25,848 nt of DNA from a virus: positions 1 to 25,848 of the IMG/VR virus record IMGVR_UViG_3300021519_000062; one strand, given 5' to 3'. The notes beneath the pieces are model-generated. The model saw only the letters and a list, made by a program, of their open reading frames with translations, did no database searches and was not told the DNA's origin. The position numbers were made by a program, and so were the translations under genes. Positions 15,534 through 23,260 of the stretch are shown here, piece by piece (positions within the stretch are counted from its first letter, which is position 1; each line of letters starts with the position of its first letter).

Positions 15534-16348
15534 AAACCCCTAGTTTGTTAGTTGCCGTTGGCTGTTCATGGGTCGCCGCCAAAGCGATTGATACAGAGCC
15601 AACGGCACTAACCTTTGATTGGGATCATGTTGAAGATCCGGCATTTGTGGAAAAACACAGCTTCGCTGGGTTATTGAAGCAGAAGCTTGGATTGGACCAA
15701 ATACATTTTATTGCCTCTTCGGGTGATAGTAACCAAGGGCAAGCTAGAAAATTAATTGATTTTTTAGAACATAACAAAGAACAATATTCTAAAATTTTTG
15801 TTCTTTGGGGCATCACTAGTATCTATCGTTGGGAAATGTATAGTAATACTACAAACCAACTTGAACCGTGTATTCTGCGATCTAAGAACAAAGATTTACT
15901 TGAAGAGTCGGAATATTATTTTAAACATTTTTGGAATAAAGAAAATTCTCTTAGAGATCTAGGTAGACAGATATTACTAGTTGACGCTTATCTAACGATG
16001 CATTCGATTGATCATTTATTTTTTAATAGTTTTGATCCTTATACATTGGATAATTTAAATATTACTTCAATTACGGATAGTACGTTCTATAAAATTAAAG
16101 AATCCCATAATGATATGTTAAGTTTGCTTTGTGCTAAACATGATGTTACAATTAGTAGCTCTAGTGTGCCGTGGCTCAACATACTAAGAAAAACACCAGC
16201 TGAGCAATTTCATAATAACACAATAAAAAACTTACAAGCCAAAGGATTACTTGATTGCTCTACTGCACATCCAACAGTCCGGGCACACGCCGATATAGCC
16301 ATTGGGCTACACGATTATATAAAAGGACATAACAATGAGCGTATTTGA
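15530..16348 (+). CDS. Divergent SGNH/GDSL-like hydrolase (copy 2)
   Basis: 272 residues. The N-terminal VAVG11-CS13-W resembles SGNH block I, SSGDSNQG is a possible block II/III region, and FVLWG is followed by a C-terminal STAH247-P. The expected D-x-x-H is replaced by S-x-x-H, with D242 two residues earlier, so activity is uncertain. It is less similar to copies 1 and 3 than these are to each other. It sits between nrdA and nrdB, overlapping nrdA by ATGA and nrdB by 14 bases. That breaks the usual nrdAB pair but keeps the unit translationally coupled. Confidence 0.72.
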   Translation: MKTPSLLVAVGCSWVAAKAIDTEPTALTFDWDHVEDPAFVEKHSFAGLLKQKLGLDQIHFIASSGDSNQGQARKLIDFLEHNKEQYSKIFVLWGITSIYRWEMYSNTTNQLEPCILRSKNKDLLEESEYYFKHFWNKENSLRDLGRQILLVDAYLTMHSIDHLFFNSFDPYTLDNLNITSITDSTFYKIKESHNDMLSLLCAKHDVTISSSSVPWLNILRKTPAEQFHNNTIKNLQAKGLLDCSTAHPTVRAHADIAIGLHDYIKGHNNERI

Positions 16349-17465
16349 TGCAAAACAAACTAAACACCATACAGAGAAACTAGCATTTTTAGATGAGACT
16401 GGCCCTGTTACTATTCAACGTTATGAAACAGTAAAGTATAAGCAATTTGACAAGCTAACTGATAAGCAATTGGGTTTCTTTTGGCGCCCAGAAGAAGTAG
16501 ATGTGCTACGCGATGCCAAAGACTTCAAGGAGTTGACTGAGTATGAACAACACATTTTTACAAGTAATCTTAAACGACAGATCCTTTTGGACTCTGTGCA
16601 AGGCCGTAGCCCTAATCTCGCTTTTTTACCTCTTGTATCAATTCCCGAATTGGAAACGTGGATTGAAACTTGGGCATTCAATGAAACCATTCACTCACGT
16701 AGCTACACTCACATTATTCGCAATGTCTATTCTGATCCTAGCAAGATATTTGATGAGCTCCTTGATATAGAAGAAATTGTTGCCTGTGCAAAAGAAGTGA
16801 GTCGGTATTACGATGCCTTAATCAATGATAGTTTATGGTATCAAATACTTGGGCAAGGCGTACACACAGTCAACGGTAAAAAAGTAACTGTGGATTTATA
16901 TGAACTTAAAAAGAAACTATGGCTCGCAATTAATTCGGCAAATGCACTTGAAGGAATACGATTTTATGTAAGCTTCGCTTGTTCGTGGGCATTTGCCGAA
17001 CTAAAGAAGATGGAAGGCAATGCCAAGATTATTAAACTTATATGTCGTGATGAAAATCTACATCTTGCAAGCACACAAACATTAATTAAATTGCTACCAC
17101 AAGACGATCCTGATTTTGCAAAAATTCAAAAAGAAACAATGCAAGAATGTACAGATTTGTTCTTACTTGCAAGTCAACAAGAAAAAGACTGGGCCAAGTT
17201 CTTGTTTAAAGACGGCAGTATGATCGGACTCAATGAAGTATTGTTGGCCCAATACATTGACTGGCTAACCTGCAAACGAATGACAGCAATTGGTCTTGAT
17301 TGCGGCATTAAGCCCAATGGTAGCAATCCTCTTCCGTGGACAGCAAAATGGATTGCAGGAAGTGATGTACAAGTTGCTCCCCAGGAAACTGAAATCACTA
17401 CATACGTGATTGGCGGTACTAAACAAGACGTTGATGGTAATACCTTTAAGGGCTTTAGTTTGTGA
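16335..17465 (+). CDS. nrdB: Class Ia ribonucleoside-diphosphate reductase, beta subunit
   Basis: 376 residues. It carries the diiron-tyrosyl radical cofactor that starts catalysis in NrdA. The iron ligands and radical residue line up with E. coli NrdB at an offset of two: D86, E117, H120, Y124 (radical), E206, E240 and H243. The block HSRSYTHIIRN and the block RDENLHL are typical. This is therefore a standard tyrosyl-radical enzyme, not a Phe- or Mn-only variant. AAAGGA at 16321-16326 serves the ATG. Its stop overlaps the GTG start of the next SGNH gene (GTGA, 17462-17465). Iron dependence fits with the phage also carrying Fe-S genes, though the diiron site does not need IscU directly. Confidence 0.97.
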   Translation: MSVFDAKQTKHHTEKLAFLDETGPVTIQRYETVKYKQFDKLTDKQLGFFWRPEEVDVLRDAKDFKELTEYEQHIFTSNLKRQILLDSVQGRSPNLAFLPLVSIPELETWIETWAFNETIHSRSYTHIIRNVYSDPSKIFDELLDIEEIVACAKEVSRYYDALINDSLWYQILGQGVHTVNGKKVTVDLYELKKKLWLAINSANALEGIRFYVSFACSWAFAELKKMEGNAKIIKLICRDENLHLASTQTLIKLLPQDDPDFAKIQKETMQECTDLFLLASQQEKDWAKFLFKDGSMIGLNEVLLAQYIDWLTCKRMTAIGLDCGIKPNGSNPLPWTAKWIAGSDVQVAPQETEITTYVIGGTKQDVDGNTFKGFSL

Positions 17466-18205
17466 AATTGTATGCCATTGGGTGTAGCTTTACCAATGGC
17501 CATCAACTTGCAGGTCCCGTGGGCGGTTGGCCATTGATCGTTGCTAACTCATTAAATGCAACACTAATTAATAATGGGCAATCAGCCGCAGGCAATACCT
17601 ATATAAGTCATAAACCTATATTAGACAATGTCAGTGCAGATTTAGCATTGGTTATGTGGAGTGGACTAACACGCAAAGATCTTGTAGTGGATTGCACCAA
17701 CCGCGTATTGATGTCGGTGTTAGATCAATACGGATACGTTGCCCCCGGCAACGAAAAAACAAAATATGTTTTTAGTGGCGGCATACGTGGTAGCTGGGAA
17801 AATAATTCATTTATTAAAGAAATATTTAAACCTCTTTACAAAGTTAGCAATGAACGTACAATGGCACAAGATACATTGCTTAATATCATTCAATTACAAA
17901 GTTATTTTAACCAAAACAAAATAAACTACATTATGAGTTCGTACGTTAACTATTGGACCGCGCAATCGCAAGTAGCTGATATTGATTTTGGAATTGGACA
18001 ATTTACAGATCTACATTATCTAATAGATCAAATTGACTTTTCTCGTTGGATATTTTTAAACGATAATAAAGACGGAATATACGAACTAGCAAAGCAAACA
18101 CCATTGGGTTTTCAATCAGATAATTTTCACCCGACGTATGCAGTACACGAGCAGTGGGCTGATTTGGTATTGAAAACTTTAAGCCAGAGAAACCTCCTGT
18201 CATAA
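17462..18205 (+). CDS. SGNH/GDSL-type hydrolase (copy 3)
   Basis: 247 residues from GTG 17462, which overlaps the nrdB stop; the product then begins MKLYAIGCSFT, in line with copy 1. SGNH features: S9 in GCSFT, SAAG44-N45, VMWSG, and D220-x-x-H223 (DNFHP). It is a clear paralog of the minus-strand 9853-10599 protein, with shared FSGG, KVSNE/KVSSE, YVNYW and IDFSRWIF/LDFSRWIF blocks, so one arose by duplication and moved strand. It probably removes ester groups from a glycan; the target is unknown. No signal peptide. Confidence 0.85.
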   Translation: MKLYAIGCSFTNGHQLAGPVGGWPLIVANSLNATLINNGQSAAGNTYISHKPILDNVSADLALVMWSGLTRKDLVVDCTNRVLMSVLDQYGYVAPGNEKTKYVFSGGIRGSWENNSFIKEIFKPLYKVSNERTMAQDTLLNIIQLQSYFNQNKINYIMSSYVNYWTAQSQVADIDFGIGQFTDLHYLIDQIDFSRWIFLNDNKDGIYELAKQTPLGFQSDNFHPTYAVHEQWADLVLKTLSQRNLLS

Positions 18206-18226
18206 TTACATAATAAGGAACGAAAA

Positions 18227-18481
18227 ATGTTAACAGTTTATTCAAAAAATAGTTGTCCTTTTTGTGTACAAGCAAAAAGTTTATTGCAGTTAAAAGGTAT
18301 TGAGTACGAAGAAATTAAAATTGACGAAAGCTCTGAAGCACGTGAATTTATAGTCGGGGAAGGACATCGTACAGTTCCACAGATTTATAAAGATGGTAAG
18401 TTATTAGTTGAAGGCGGGTTTCAAGGATTAAAGAAACAATCCGACGACTTTTTCAAAAATTTAAAGGATAATCAATGTTAA
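18227..18481 (+). CDS. Glutaredoxin
   Basis: 84 residues, the size of a monocysteine-rich small glutaredoxin. The active site is C10-P-F-C13, the cis-proline motif T49-V50-P51 contacts glutathione, and EGGF follows at 62-65. It should reduce the C-terminal CxxC of NrdA using host glutathione, completing the ribonucleotide reductase module. It has its own ribosome-binding site (AAGGA, 18215-18219). The last bases overlap the start of the next gene (ATGTTAA, 18475-18481). Confidence 0.94.
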   Translation: MLTVYSKNSCPFCVQAKSLLQLKGIEYEEIKIDESSEAREFIVGEGHRTVPQIYKDGKLLVEGGFQGLKKQSDDFFKNLKDNQC

Positions 18482-18762
18482 TATCTAAGGGCTATAGTGC
18501 CAATGATATACTCTGTTTTAAACTAACAAACGGAGAAGAAGTAGTTGCAAAACTAATAGAAGAAAAACCTGACTGTTTTGTGGTCGCTAGACCCTGTACA
18601 GTTATTCCTAGCCAACAAGGACTGGGACTCATGCAAACCCTGATTTCCGGCGAACTAAATACTAATATAAGCCTGAATAAAATGCATATCATTATGCATA
18701 GTCCAGTTATTAGTGATATTGAAAAACACTATATTAAAACTACTACCGGGCTTCAGCTATAG
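18475..18762 (+). CDS. Small conserved phage protein, Sm-like in appearance
   Basis: 95 residues. The segment ILCFKLTNGEEVVAKLIEE followed by FVVARPCTVIP looks like the strand-turn-strand start of an Sm/LSm small beta-barrel, and I recall similar short proteins in T4-like phages. No RNA-binding motif can be confirmed. Starts within the end of the glutaredoxin gene, so it is translationally coupled. It is followed 15 bases later by the PAAR gene with its own ribosome-binding site. The function is unknown. Confidence 0.68.
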   Translation: MLISKGYSANDILCFKLTNGEEVVAKLIEEKPDCFVVARPCTVIPSQQGLGLMQTLISGELNTNISLNKMHIIMHSPVISDIEKHYIKTTTGLQL

Positions 18763-18777
18763 TTAAGGAATCCTAAT

Positions 18778-19152
18778 ATGCCAGCCCCACTGCCAGTTGC
18801 CACAGTACTTGACAATGTAGATCCAGGTCTTAATGTACCCACAGCACCTCATGGTCCTTCGCCGTTTGGTGTAATTGGTAAAGTATTAAAAACCCCTGGC
18901 GGCCGTCCGGTATTAGCAATGGGTAAATTTGTATCTACTATGGGAGATTTTATTGGACTGCACGGAAACCCGGCCTTTATTAAAATACCAGGATACAATC
19001 CATTGTGCGCGGTTGGGGAGTCGGTTATTGCTCTTAACGTTTCTACTAGCGTTCTAGTCAATGGTCGATTTGTTGCAAAAATTGGTAGTATTTGCAGTTG
19101 TACTCATGTCCTAGTAGGACCCGGCGCACCCACAGTACTTGTTGGACGATAA
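18778..19152 (+). CDS. PAAR-type baseplate spike tip protein
   Basis: 124 residues. It has Gly/Pro-rich repeats with conserved turns (GKVLKTPGGRPVLAMGKF, NGRFVAKIGSICSCTHV) and ends GPGAPTVLVGR, typical of PAAR-repeat proteins. These form a sharp cone, usually metal-bound, at the tip of the contractile-tail spike (as T4 gp5.4 does), so it supports a contractile-tail assignment. Cysteines and a histidine in SICSCTH are candidate metal ligands. AAGGA at 18764-18768 serves the ATG. The next structural gene starts 2 bases after the stop. Confidence 0.87.
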   Translation: MPAPLPVATVLDNVDPGLNVPTAPHGPSPFGVIGKVLKTPGGRPVLAMGKFVSTMGDFIGLHGNPAFIKIPGYNPLCAVGESVIALNVSTSVLVNGRFVAKIGSICSCTHVLVGPGAPTVLVGR

Positions 19153-19154
19153 AG

Positions 19155-21026
19155 ATGGCCTCAGCCCTACAGCTTACTGCAACAGCAACTATTATTAACG
19201 GCCATGGCCTGGCAACAAATTTTGATGTACTATCTCAGATTGGAATATTCCAATCTCAACCAACGCTCTCATCAATGAGCAATATATTTGTTAATGCTAC
19301 TAGTCTTAATGCCAACATAGCCAGTACGATTGTTCCTATATTAAGTACAATTGGCACTGGAGCAAATCAAGGGCAATTTCTATTGGATTTGTATCCTTCA
19401 AATGTGTCGCCGGTATGTAATGCAAACATCCCAACGTATAGTGGCGTATTAAAACGTGTCAGTGGTGCAGTACAAGCACAAGCAACGGGCCCATTTTCCC
19501 ATGGTATTGCCGGCTTTGCAAATTTATTCAGTTTGTGCAATGGACATGCCTTTCAAGTATTTGACACAGTTGCATCAATTAAAATTTTACAAAATAAAAC
19601 ATATGGTCAAAGCGGTCTAAACTTTACTGGTCAACTTGATTTAGCAACAGGCGGCGTTGGAAAAAACGGTGCTTTATTAGCGGACGTAATCGAAGGTTGG
19701 GGAACAATGTATGATACTACACATCTTAACCTAATCAGCGACCCATATGTGTTTGGGCAAAATTTATTAAATCAAGGATTATCAGATTATGGTAATCTAG
19801 GTAAAAAACTAACAGCTACAGGGTTAGATATTACTGATATTACAAAAATTCCAACAACAGTTACAGTTGTTAGCACCCAACCAAGTACAACAACTATCAG
19901 CTCAGAAGTCGGAGAAGTTGTTTTGCCTACTGTAGAAAATGTATACAGTACAAATACAGTTACTGGTAATAGTATTGATGTTATTAAATCTGTCTATGCG
20001 TCAATCACCGGAAACGATCTTATTTCAATACTAATAGCAACCGGTTTTACGGGCCCAACTACAAATTTAAAAACACTAGCCGATTTCTTAGATTTTAATA
20101 AAGTAGTTTCCCCGGACTTGGGTATTCAATTAAATCCATTGGGTATCACTAACTTTGAAGAATTTGGGAATTATATTCATAGTAGAGTTGGTCACGGATC
20201 TTTTATATCATGGAAATCATTGGCTGAAACCCTGCGTGATATTGAAGTGCCGCAATTAGTAAACGCCGCGCCGACCACCAGTGAAACAAATGTATTATCG
20301 GCCAGTACAATTAGCACTCTACGATCGGTCACTGGTTCCGGGTCCGGCGTGTTAACCAATCATGTTATAGCAGATTATCTTGGAGCCTGCGCTGGCATGC
20401 CATATGCTCCAATGTTTACAACAATAAACAATGAATACGATGGATTGATTACACCGGTACAAACTGCGGTACAAAAATTAGATCAGTCTGTTATAGATAC
20501 TTATAATACTTACATAGCAACCGGCGGTGATGGAACCGGTGAATCAGCACCGGGCGCAGGTGATGGAACACCACCCGGAATTATCCATTCTGAGTGGGTG
20601 GAATCAAATGTAGCATTGGTACAAGCATCTCTAAATAATTTACCCCAGGCAGTTATTGCAGATAGTCAGACAGCGTTTCATACAATGCTTGATCATTTGA
20701 ATATGGAAGTAATAAACATAAACAAAGCCGACGGCACATTTACTGCGGCTTTTTCTCCATCGGCGCAATTAAAATCGTTTGGTGAAACAATTGGATCTAC
20801 AGCGTCGGACAGAAATCGTTTAGAAACTTACCAATTTTTTGCCAACTTAATCACCAATGATGATCATGGTGATGTAATTAGATCGGTTATTGCTGAAACA
20901 ATGAATGCTGGTGTATTGGCAACAACAGGAATTGCATTGTCAAATGACCCACAGCCAATGACATCATTGGCGTCTGCACAAGCCCAGGGAATTTCAATAA
21001 CGGACTACTTAACGCAGAATAAGTAG
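19155..21026 (+). CDS. Large putative tail/baseplate structural protein
   Basis: 623 residues from ATG 19155, the first start after the PAAR stop; the frame is open upstream but only inside the PAAR gene. The first ~240 residues are Ala/Asn/Thr-rich and repeat-like, with LQLTATATIINGHG near the start. The middle is Thr/Ser/Val-rich (about 245-285). A Gly-rich linker (TGGDGTGESAPGAGDGTPPG) lies around residues 457-476, and a helical C-terminal domain of about 145 residues follows. No enzyme motif seen. Coupling with the PAAR gene suggests a spike, hub or tail-associated protein. I do not recognise the family. Confidence 0.75.
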   Translation: MASALQLTATATIINGHGLATNFDVLSQIGIFQSQPTLSSMSNIFVNATSLNANIASTIVPILSTIGTGANQGQFLLDLYPSNVSPVCNANIPTYSGVLKRVSGAVQAQATGPFSHGIAGFANLFSLCNGHAFQVFDTVASIKILQNKTYGQSGLNFTGQLDLATGGVGKNGALLADVIEGWGTMYDTTHLNLISDPYVFGQNLLNQGLSDYGNLGKKLTATGLDITDITKIPTTVTVVSTQPSTTTISSEVGEVVLPTVENVYSTNTVTGNSIDVIKSVYASITGNDLISILIATGFTGPTTNLKTLADFLDFNKVVSPDLGIQLNPLGITNFEEFGNYIHSRVGHGSFISWKSLAETLRDIEVPQLVNAAPTTSETNVLSASTISTLRSVTGSGSGVLTNHVIADYLGACAGMPYAPMFTTINNEYDGLITPVQTAVQKLDQSVIDTYNTYIATGGDGTGESAPGAGDGTPPGIIHSEWVESNVALVQASLNNLPQAVIADSQTAFHTMLDHLNMEVININKADGTFTAAFSPSAQLKSFGETIGSTASDRNRLETYQFFANLITNDDHGDVIRSVIAETMNAGVLATTGIALSNDPQPMTSLASAQAQGISITDYLTQNK

Positions 21027-21066
21027 GGTTTTAATGGTGGTTTTTAGCCCAGAACCTTTACTTATG

Positions 21067-21120
21067 TTGACTTTTAGAAACTAATATAGTAGTATAACTA
21101 TATAGATATGTTTGTAAATA
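21067..21120 (+). promoter_or_regulatory. Candidate composite promoter with palindrome
   Basis: A TTGACT (21067-21072) with only a weak -10 at the right distance (TAGTAT, 21090-21095) is followed by a 7-bp inverted repeat (ATATAGT 21084-21090 / ACTATAT 21097-21103) and by TGTAAATA at 21113-21120, a late-like octamer. At least one promoter for the lysis cassette is likely here, but which is uncertain. Confidence 0.4.
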
Positions 21121-21124
21121 TCTA

Positions 21125-21154
21125 ACGCCTATTAAATGGCGTAATAAAAGGAGG
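21125..21154 (+). promoter_or_regulatory. Leader hairpin and strong ribosome-binding site of the lysis gene
   Basis: A 5-bp stem (ACGCC 21125-21129 / GGCGT 21138-21142, 8-base loop) is followed by AAGGAGG at 21148-21154, 7 bases before the ATG at 21162. This is the best Shine-Dalgarno in the window. The hairpin may stabilise the mRNA 5' end. Confidence 0.6.
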
Positions 21155-21161
21155 AACTACT

Positions 21162-21881
21162 ATGAGAACGATAATTCAATCGATCGTTGCAGTATTAGCC
21201 CTAACCGTAATAGCACCCGGTTATGCAAATGATACAAAAGTTGAAGTACCAGGTCAGAGCTTTTTTGAAAACAGAGGCTTCGTGAAATTACACAATGACC
21301 AACCCAGCATTACTCGCCAAGCATATGATAGTGCCAGCGAAAAGATACACACAATAGTAGATACAATTACTACACCGTTAATTCAATTTGACCCAAAAGA
21401 ATTTACTTGCTTGGCACGTAATATTTTCTTTGAAGCCGCTAATGAACCCGAAGAGGGTAAAGTAGCCGTGGGTTTAGTTACAATCAACCGCGTCAATGAC
21501 GGTAGATTTAAAAACACAATTTGTGGAGTAGTTGATCAAAAGCTGTCCATGGACATTCCTAAAACTCAAATAATTGAGAAGAAGGCTGCGTTCCTTGGCA
21601 ACACAACAGAATCAAAAACAGTATGGAGCAAGCTAACAATTTGTCAATTTAGCTGGCGCTGTATGTTTGTTAATAATCCAAAATCTCAAGACCAACGTTG
21701 GTTAGAGAGCCAAGAAATTGCAAAAACATTACTGGCAGATCCGTCGAGTTATGAAAGATGGAGAACAAAGTATGTTAGGGCATTATATTTCCACGCAACC
21801 GGAATTAGACCACCTTGGGCCAACCAGAAAAAACCAGTGGATAAAATTGGTGGGCATATTTTTTACTCTGAAAAGATTTAA
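21162..21881 (+). CDS. SleB/CwlJ-type cell wall hydrolase (secreted lysin)
   Basis: 239 residues. An N-terminal signal sequence (residues about 4-22, IIQSIVAVLALTVIAPGYA) suggests Sec export. The hydrolase_2 (SleB) domain spans about 80-236: ARNIFFE91-AANEP with the likely catalytic Glu, GLVTINRV, CQFSW (161-165), and the C-terminal FHATGIRPPWA and HIFYS. This family cleaves peptidoglycan glycan strands. In a phage it is most simply an endolysin exported without a holin, or released after signal-anchor release. Very strong ribosome-binding site. The next gene begins inside its stop (TAATG, 21879-21883). Confidence 0.9.
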   Translation: MRTIIQSIVAVLALTVIAPGYANDTKVEVPGQSFFENRGFVKLHNDQPSITRQAYDSASEKIHTIVDTITTPLIQFDPKEFTCLARNIFFEAANEPEEGKVAVGLVTINRVNDGRFKNTICGVVDQKLSMDIPKTQIIEKKAAFLGNTTESKTVWSKLTICQFSWRCMFVNNPKSQDQRWLESQEIAKTLLADPSSYERWRTKYVRALYFHATGIRPPWANQKKPVDKIGGHIFYSEKI

Positions 21882-22483
21882 TGTTTTTTAAAAATCAAAA
21901 TTGCTTGTTGGGACTGAAAGAAAAATATCAATCCCGTAGTTTTACAGCAAGCGAGTTTACTCGATTAATCCGCAGGCAATTCCCAGCTGCGGATTTTTCC
22001 TTTCGTACTCGCAGAGATTATGCAGTTGATCCAGACATGGTTATCGTTGCGGGCAGTTACGATTATTACTATGATCAGCAAGGATTACCACATACAGAAA
22101 TTACACTATGTTATCACCCTGAACAAGAGTTATATCTAGGGTCCTGTTTAAATTGGGAACAAATTAGTTTTGATATTGCAGAGTGTATAGGCCACGAGCT
22201 TGTACATCGTAAACAGCATAAAACTAAAAGTAAGTTGGCATCCTACATTAGTCAATTAAGTGATCCTGAGAAAAAAGTAGAGCAAGAATACCTTGGCGCC
22301 GAAGAAGAACTAGAAGCATATGGTTTTAGCATTGCCGCAGAATCAATAACATTTAATAAAGAATATCACTCCTGTACAATGTATGTAATATATGCAAATA
22401 CATTTGACAATGATCATTCAGTAGTAGTAAAATTAGAACAGCAAATTGTTAAATACTTAATACAACTAACTGGAGTTCGATAA
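21881..22483 (+). CDS. Zincin-like metallopeptidase
   Basis: 200 residues. H105-E-L-V-H109 in ECIGHELVHRKQH is an HExxH zinc-binding and catalytic motif, and a glutamate cluster at E141-E143/E145 in GAEEELEAYG could supply the third ligand, as in gluzincins. It has no signal peptide or membrane segment. I do not recognise a named family. It is coupled by TAATG to the SleB lysin and by TAATG to the next small gene, so it may help break down the host envelope or process a virion protein; both are guesses from context. Confidence 0.75.
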   Translation: MFFKNQNCLLGLKEKYQSRSFTASEFTRLIRRQFPAADFSFRTRRDYAVDPDMVIVAGSYDYYYDQQGLPHTEITLCYHPEQELYLGSCLNWEQISFDIAECIGHELVHRKQHKTKSKLASYISQLSDPEKKVEQEYLGAEEELEAYGFSIAAESITFNKEYHSCTMYVIYANTFDNDHSVVVKLEQQIVKYLIQLTGVR

Positions 22484-22713
22484 TGAGCAAGGTAACAGAA
22501 ACCGGCCAAGCAACAGAAGCGCCAGACGTTTACGAAACAGAAATATGTGACGACGATTACGGATTTATCCTTGCGGCAGATGGCAGTTTAAAATCTGTAT
22601 TTTTACCGGACAGCGTTCCGTTTAAGGCTCCAAAAAATGTGTCACGCATCTTGAAGGTGTTTGGCATACGTGATATTTCGCAGGTTGACACAGGGGACGA
22701 CACGTTACACTAA
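22483..22713 (+). CDS. Small conserved phage hypothetical protein
   Basis: 76 residues, acidic. The central stretch GFILAADGSLKSVFLPDS, then PPK-like APKNVSRILKVFGI, recalls a short protein conserved among T4-like phages without known function. It overlaps the preceding stop (TAATG, 22481-22485). It is the last gene before the repeat-rich non-coding segment. Confidence 0.72.
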   Translation: MSKVTETGQATEAPDVYETEICDDDYGFILAADGSLKSVFLPDSVPFKAPKNVSRILKVFGIRDISQVDTGDDTLH

Positions 22714-22814
22714 GTTAGCGGGTACTAACGTTAGCGGGTACTAACTATCATGTCAGTAACCACTAACGTTAGTGGGCACTTACCTACGTTAAATTTGGGT
22801 TAGTAAGCACTAAC
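22714..22814 (+). repeat. Five 16-bp iteron-like GTTAG-N6-CTAAC elements
   Basis: Copies: 22714-22729 and 22730-22745 (both GTTAGCGGGTACTAAC, head to tail), 22752-22767 (GTCAGTAACCACTAAC), 22768-22783 (GTTAGTGGGCACTTAC) and 22799-22814 (GTTAGTAAGCACTAAC). Each is itself an inverted repeat with GTTAG and CTAAC arms, suggesting a dimeric DNA-binding protein. The junction of copies 3 and 4 makes a perfect 14-bp palindrome at 22761-22774. The segment is non-coding. Confidence 0.9.
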
Positions 22815-22822
22815 AAAAATGT

Positions 22823-22884
22823 CCAACGAAATCAATGACTTACAGCACCATAAAAAACCAATGAAATCAATGACTTACAGCACC
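22823..22884 (+). repeat. Two 27-bp direct repeats upstream of a promoter
   Basis: Copies at 22823-22849 and 22858-22884 share CCAA(C/T)GAAATCAATGACT and then TACAGCACC, differing at one base, on a 35-bp period. They end 9 bases before the -35 box at 22894, so they are candidate operators or activator sites. Confidence 0.88.
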
Positions 22885-22893
22885 TGATTTCGG

Positions 22894-22922
22894 TTGCGGA
22901 GAAAATCCATTTCAGCTATAAT
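22894..22922 (+). promoter_or_regulatory. Sigma70-type promoter, leaderless
   Basis: TTGCGG at 22894-22899, a 17-base spacer and a perfect TATAAT at 22917-22922. The ATG of the GIY-YIG gene follows 6 bases later with no ribosome-binding site, so the mRNA probably starts at the start codon. Confidence 0.72.
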
Positions 22923-22928
22923 ACTATT

Positions 22929-23255
22929 ATGGAAATGCAAAAAGCGAAGCGCAAAAGACGACAGGACACTAAACATGCTGTCTACTGTATCACTAATACA
23001 GTAACGAAACAGCAATATATTGGTATCACTGTATGCGGCAGTCAGGTGCGTAAGGCGTTGAAAATACGCATACAAAAGCACATACGCCGCGCCCTTACTG
23101 AAAACAAAGACTGGGCTCTGTGCAAGTCGATACGCAAGCATGGCGCTGAAGTCCACACTTACGGATTGATGGAAATCGTGCGTGGACGCAAGCCGGCTCA
23201 TACACGTGAACGCGAGCTGATAGCCAAGTTGAAGCCGGCATTGAATACGCACTAA
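22929..23255 (+). CDS. GIY-YIG nuclease-domain protein
   Basis: 108 residues. The GIY-YIG signature appears as A18-V-Y in HAVYCITN and Y30-I-G in QQYIGIT. Downstream are a helical Arg/His stretch (KIRIQKHIRRA), then RERELIAK, whose Glu fits the metal-binding residue, and a final PALN. The domain is complete but there is no added DNA-binding domain, so it may be a stand-alone endonuclease of homing or host-DNA-degrading type. It begins with a very basic tail (KAKRKRRQ). GC is about 50 percent, above the left part of the window. The placement after a leaderless sigma70 promoter suggests early expression. Confidence 0.85.
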   Translation: MEMQKAKRKRRQDTKHAVYCITNTVTKQQYIGITVCGSQVRKALKIRIQKHIRRALTENKDWALCKSIRKHGAEVHTYGLMEIVRGRKPAHTRERELIAKLKPALNTH

Positions 23256-23260
23256 AACGG

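Noticed and set aside
18170-18206. Promoter TTGAAA...CATAAT before the glutaredoxin gene
   Set aside because: The spacer is 25 bases, too long for sigma70; read-through from the nrd unit is simpler.
22714-22884. CRISPR-like array
   Set aside because: The 16-bp elements are partly back to back with gaps of 0, 6 and 15 bases and there are no uniform spacers or cas genes.
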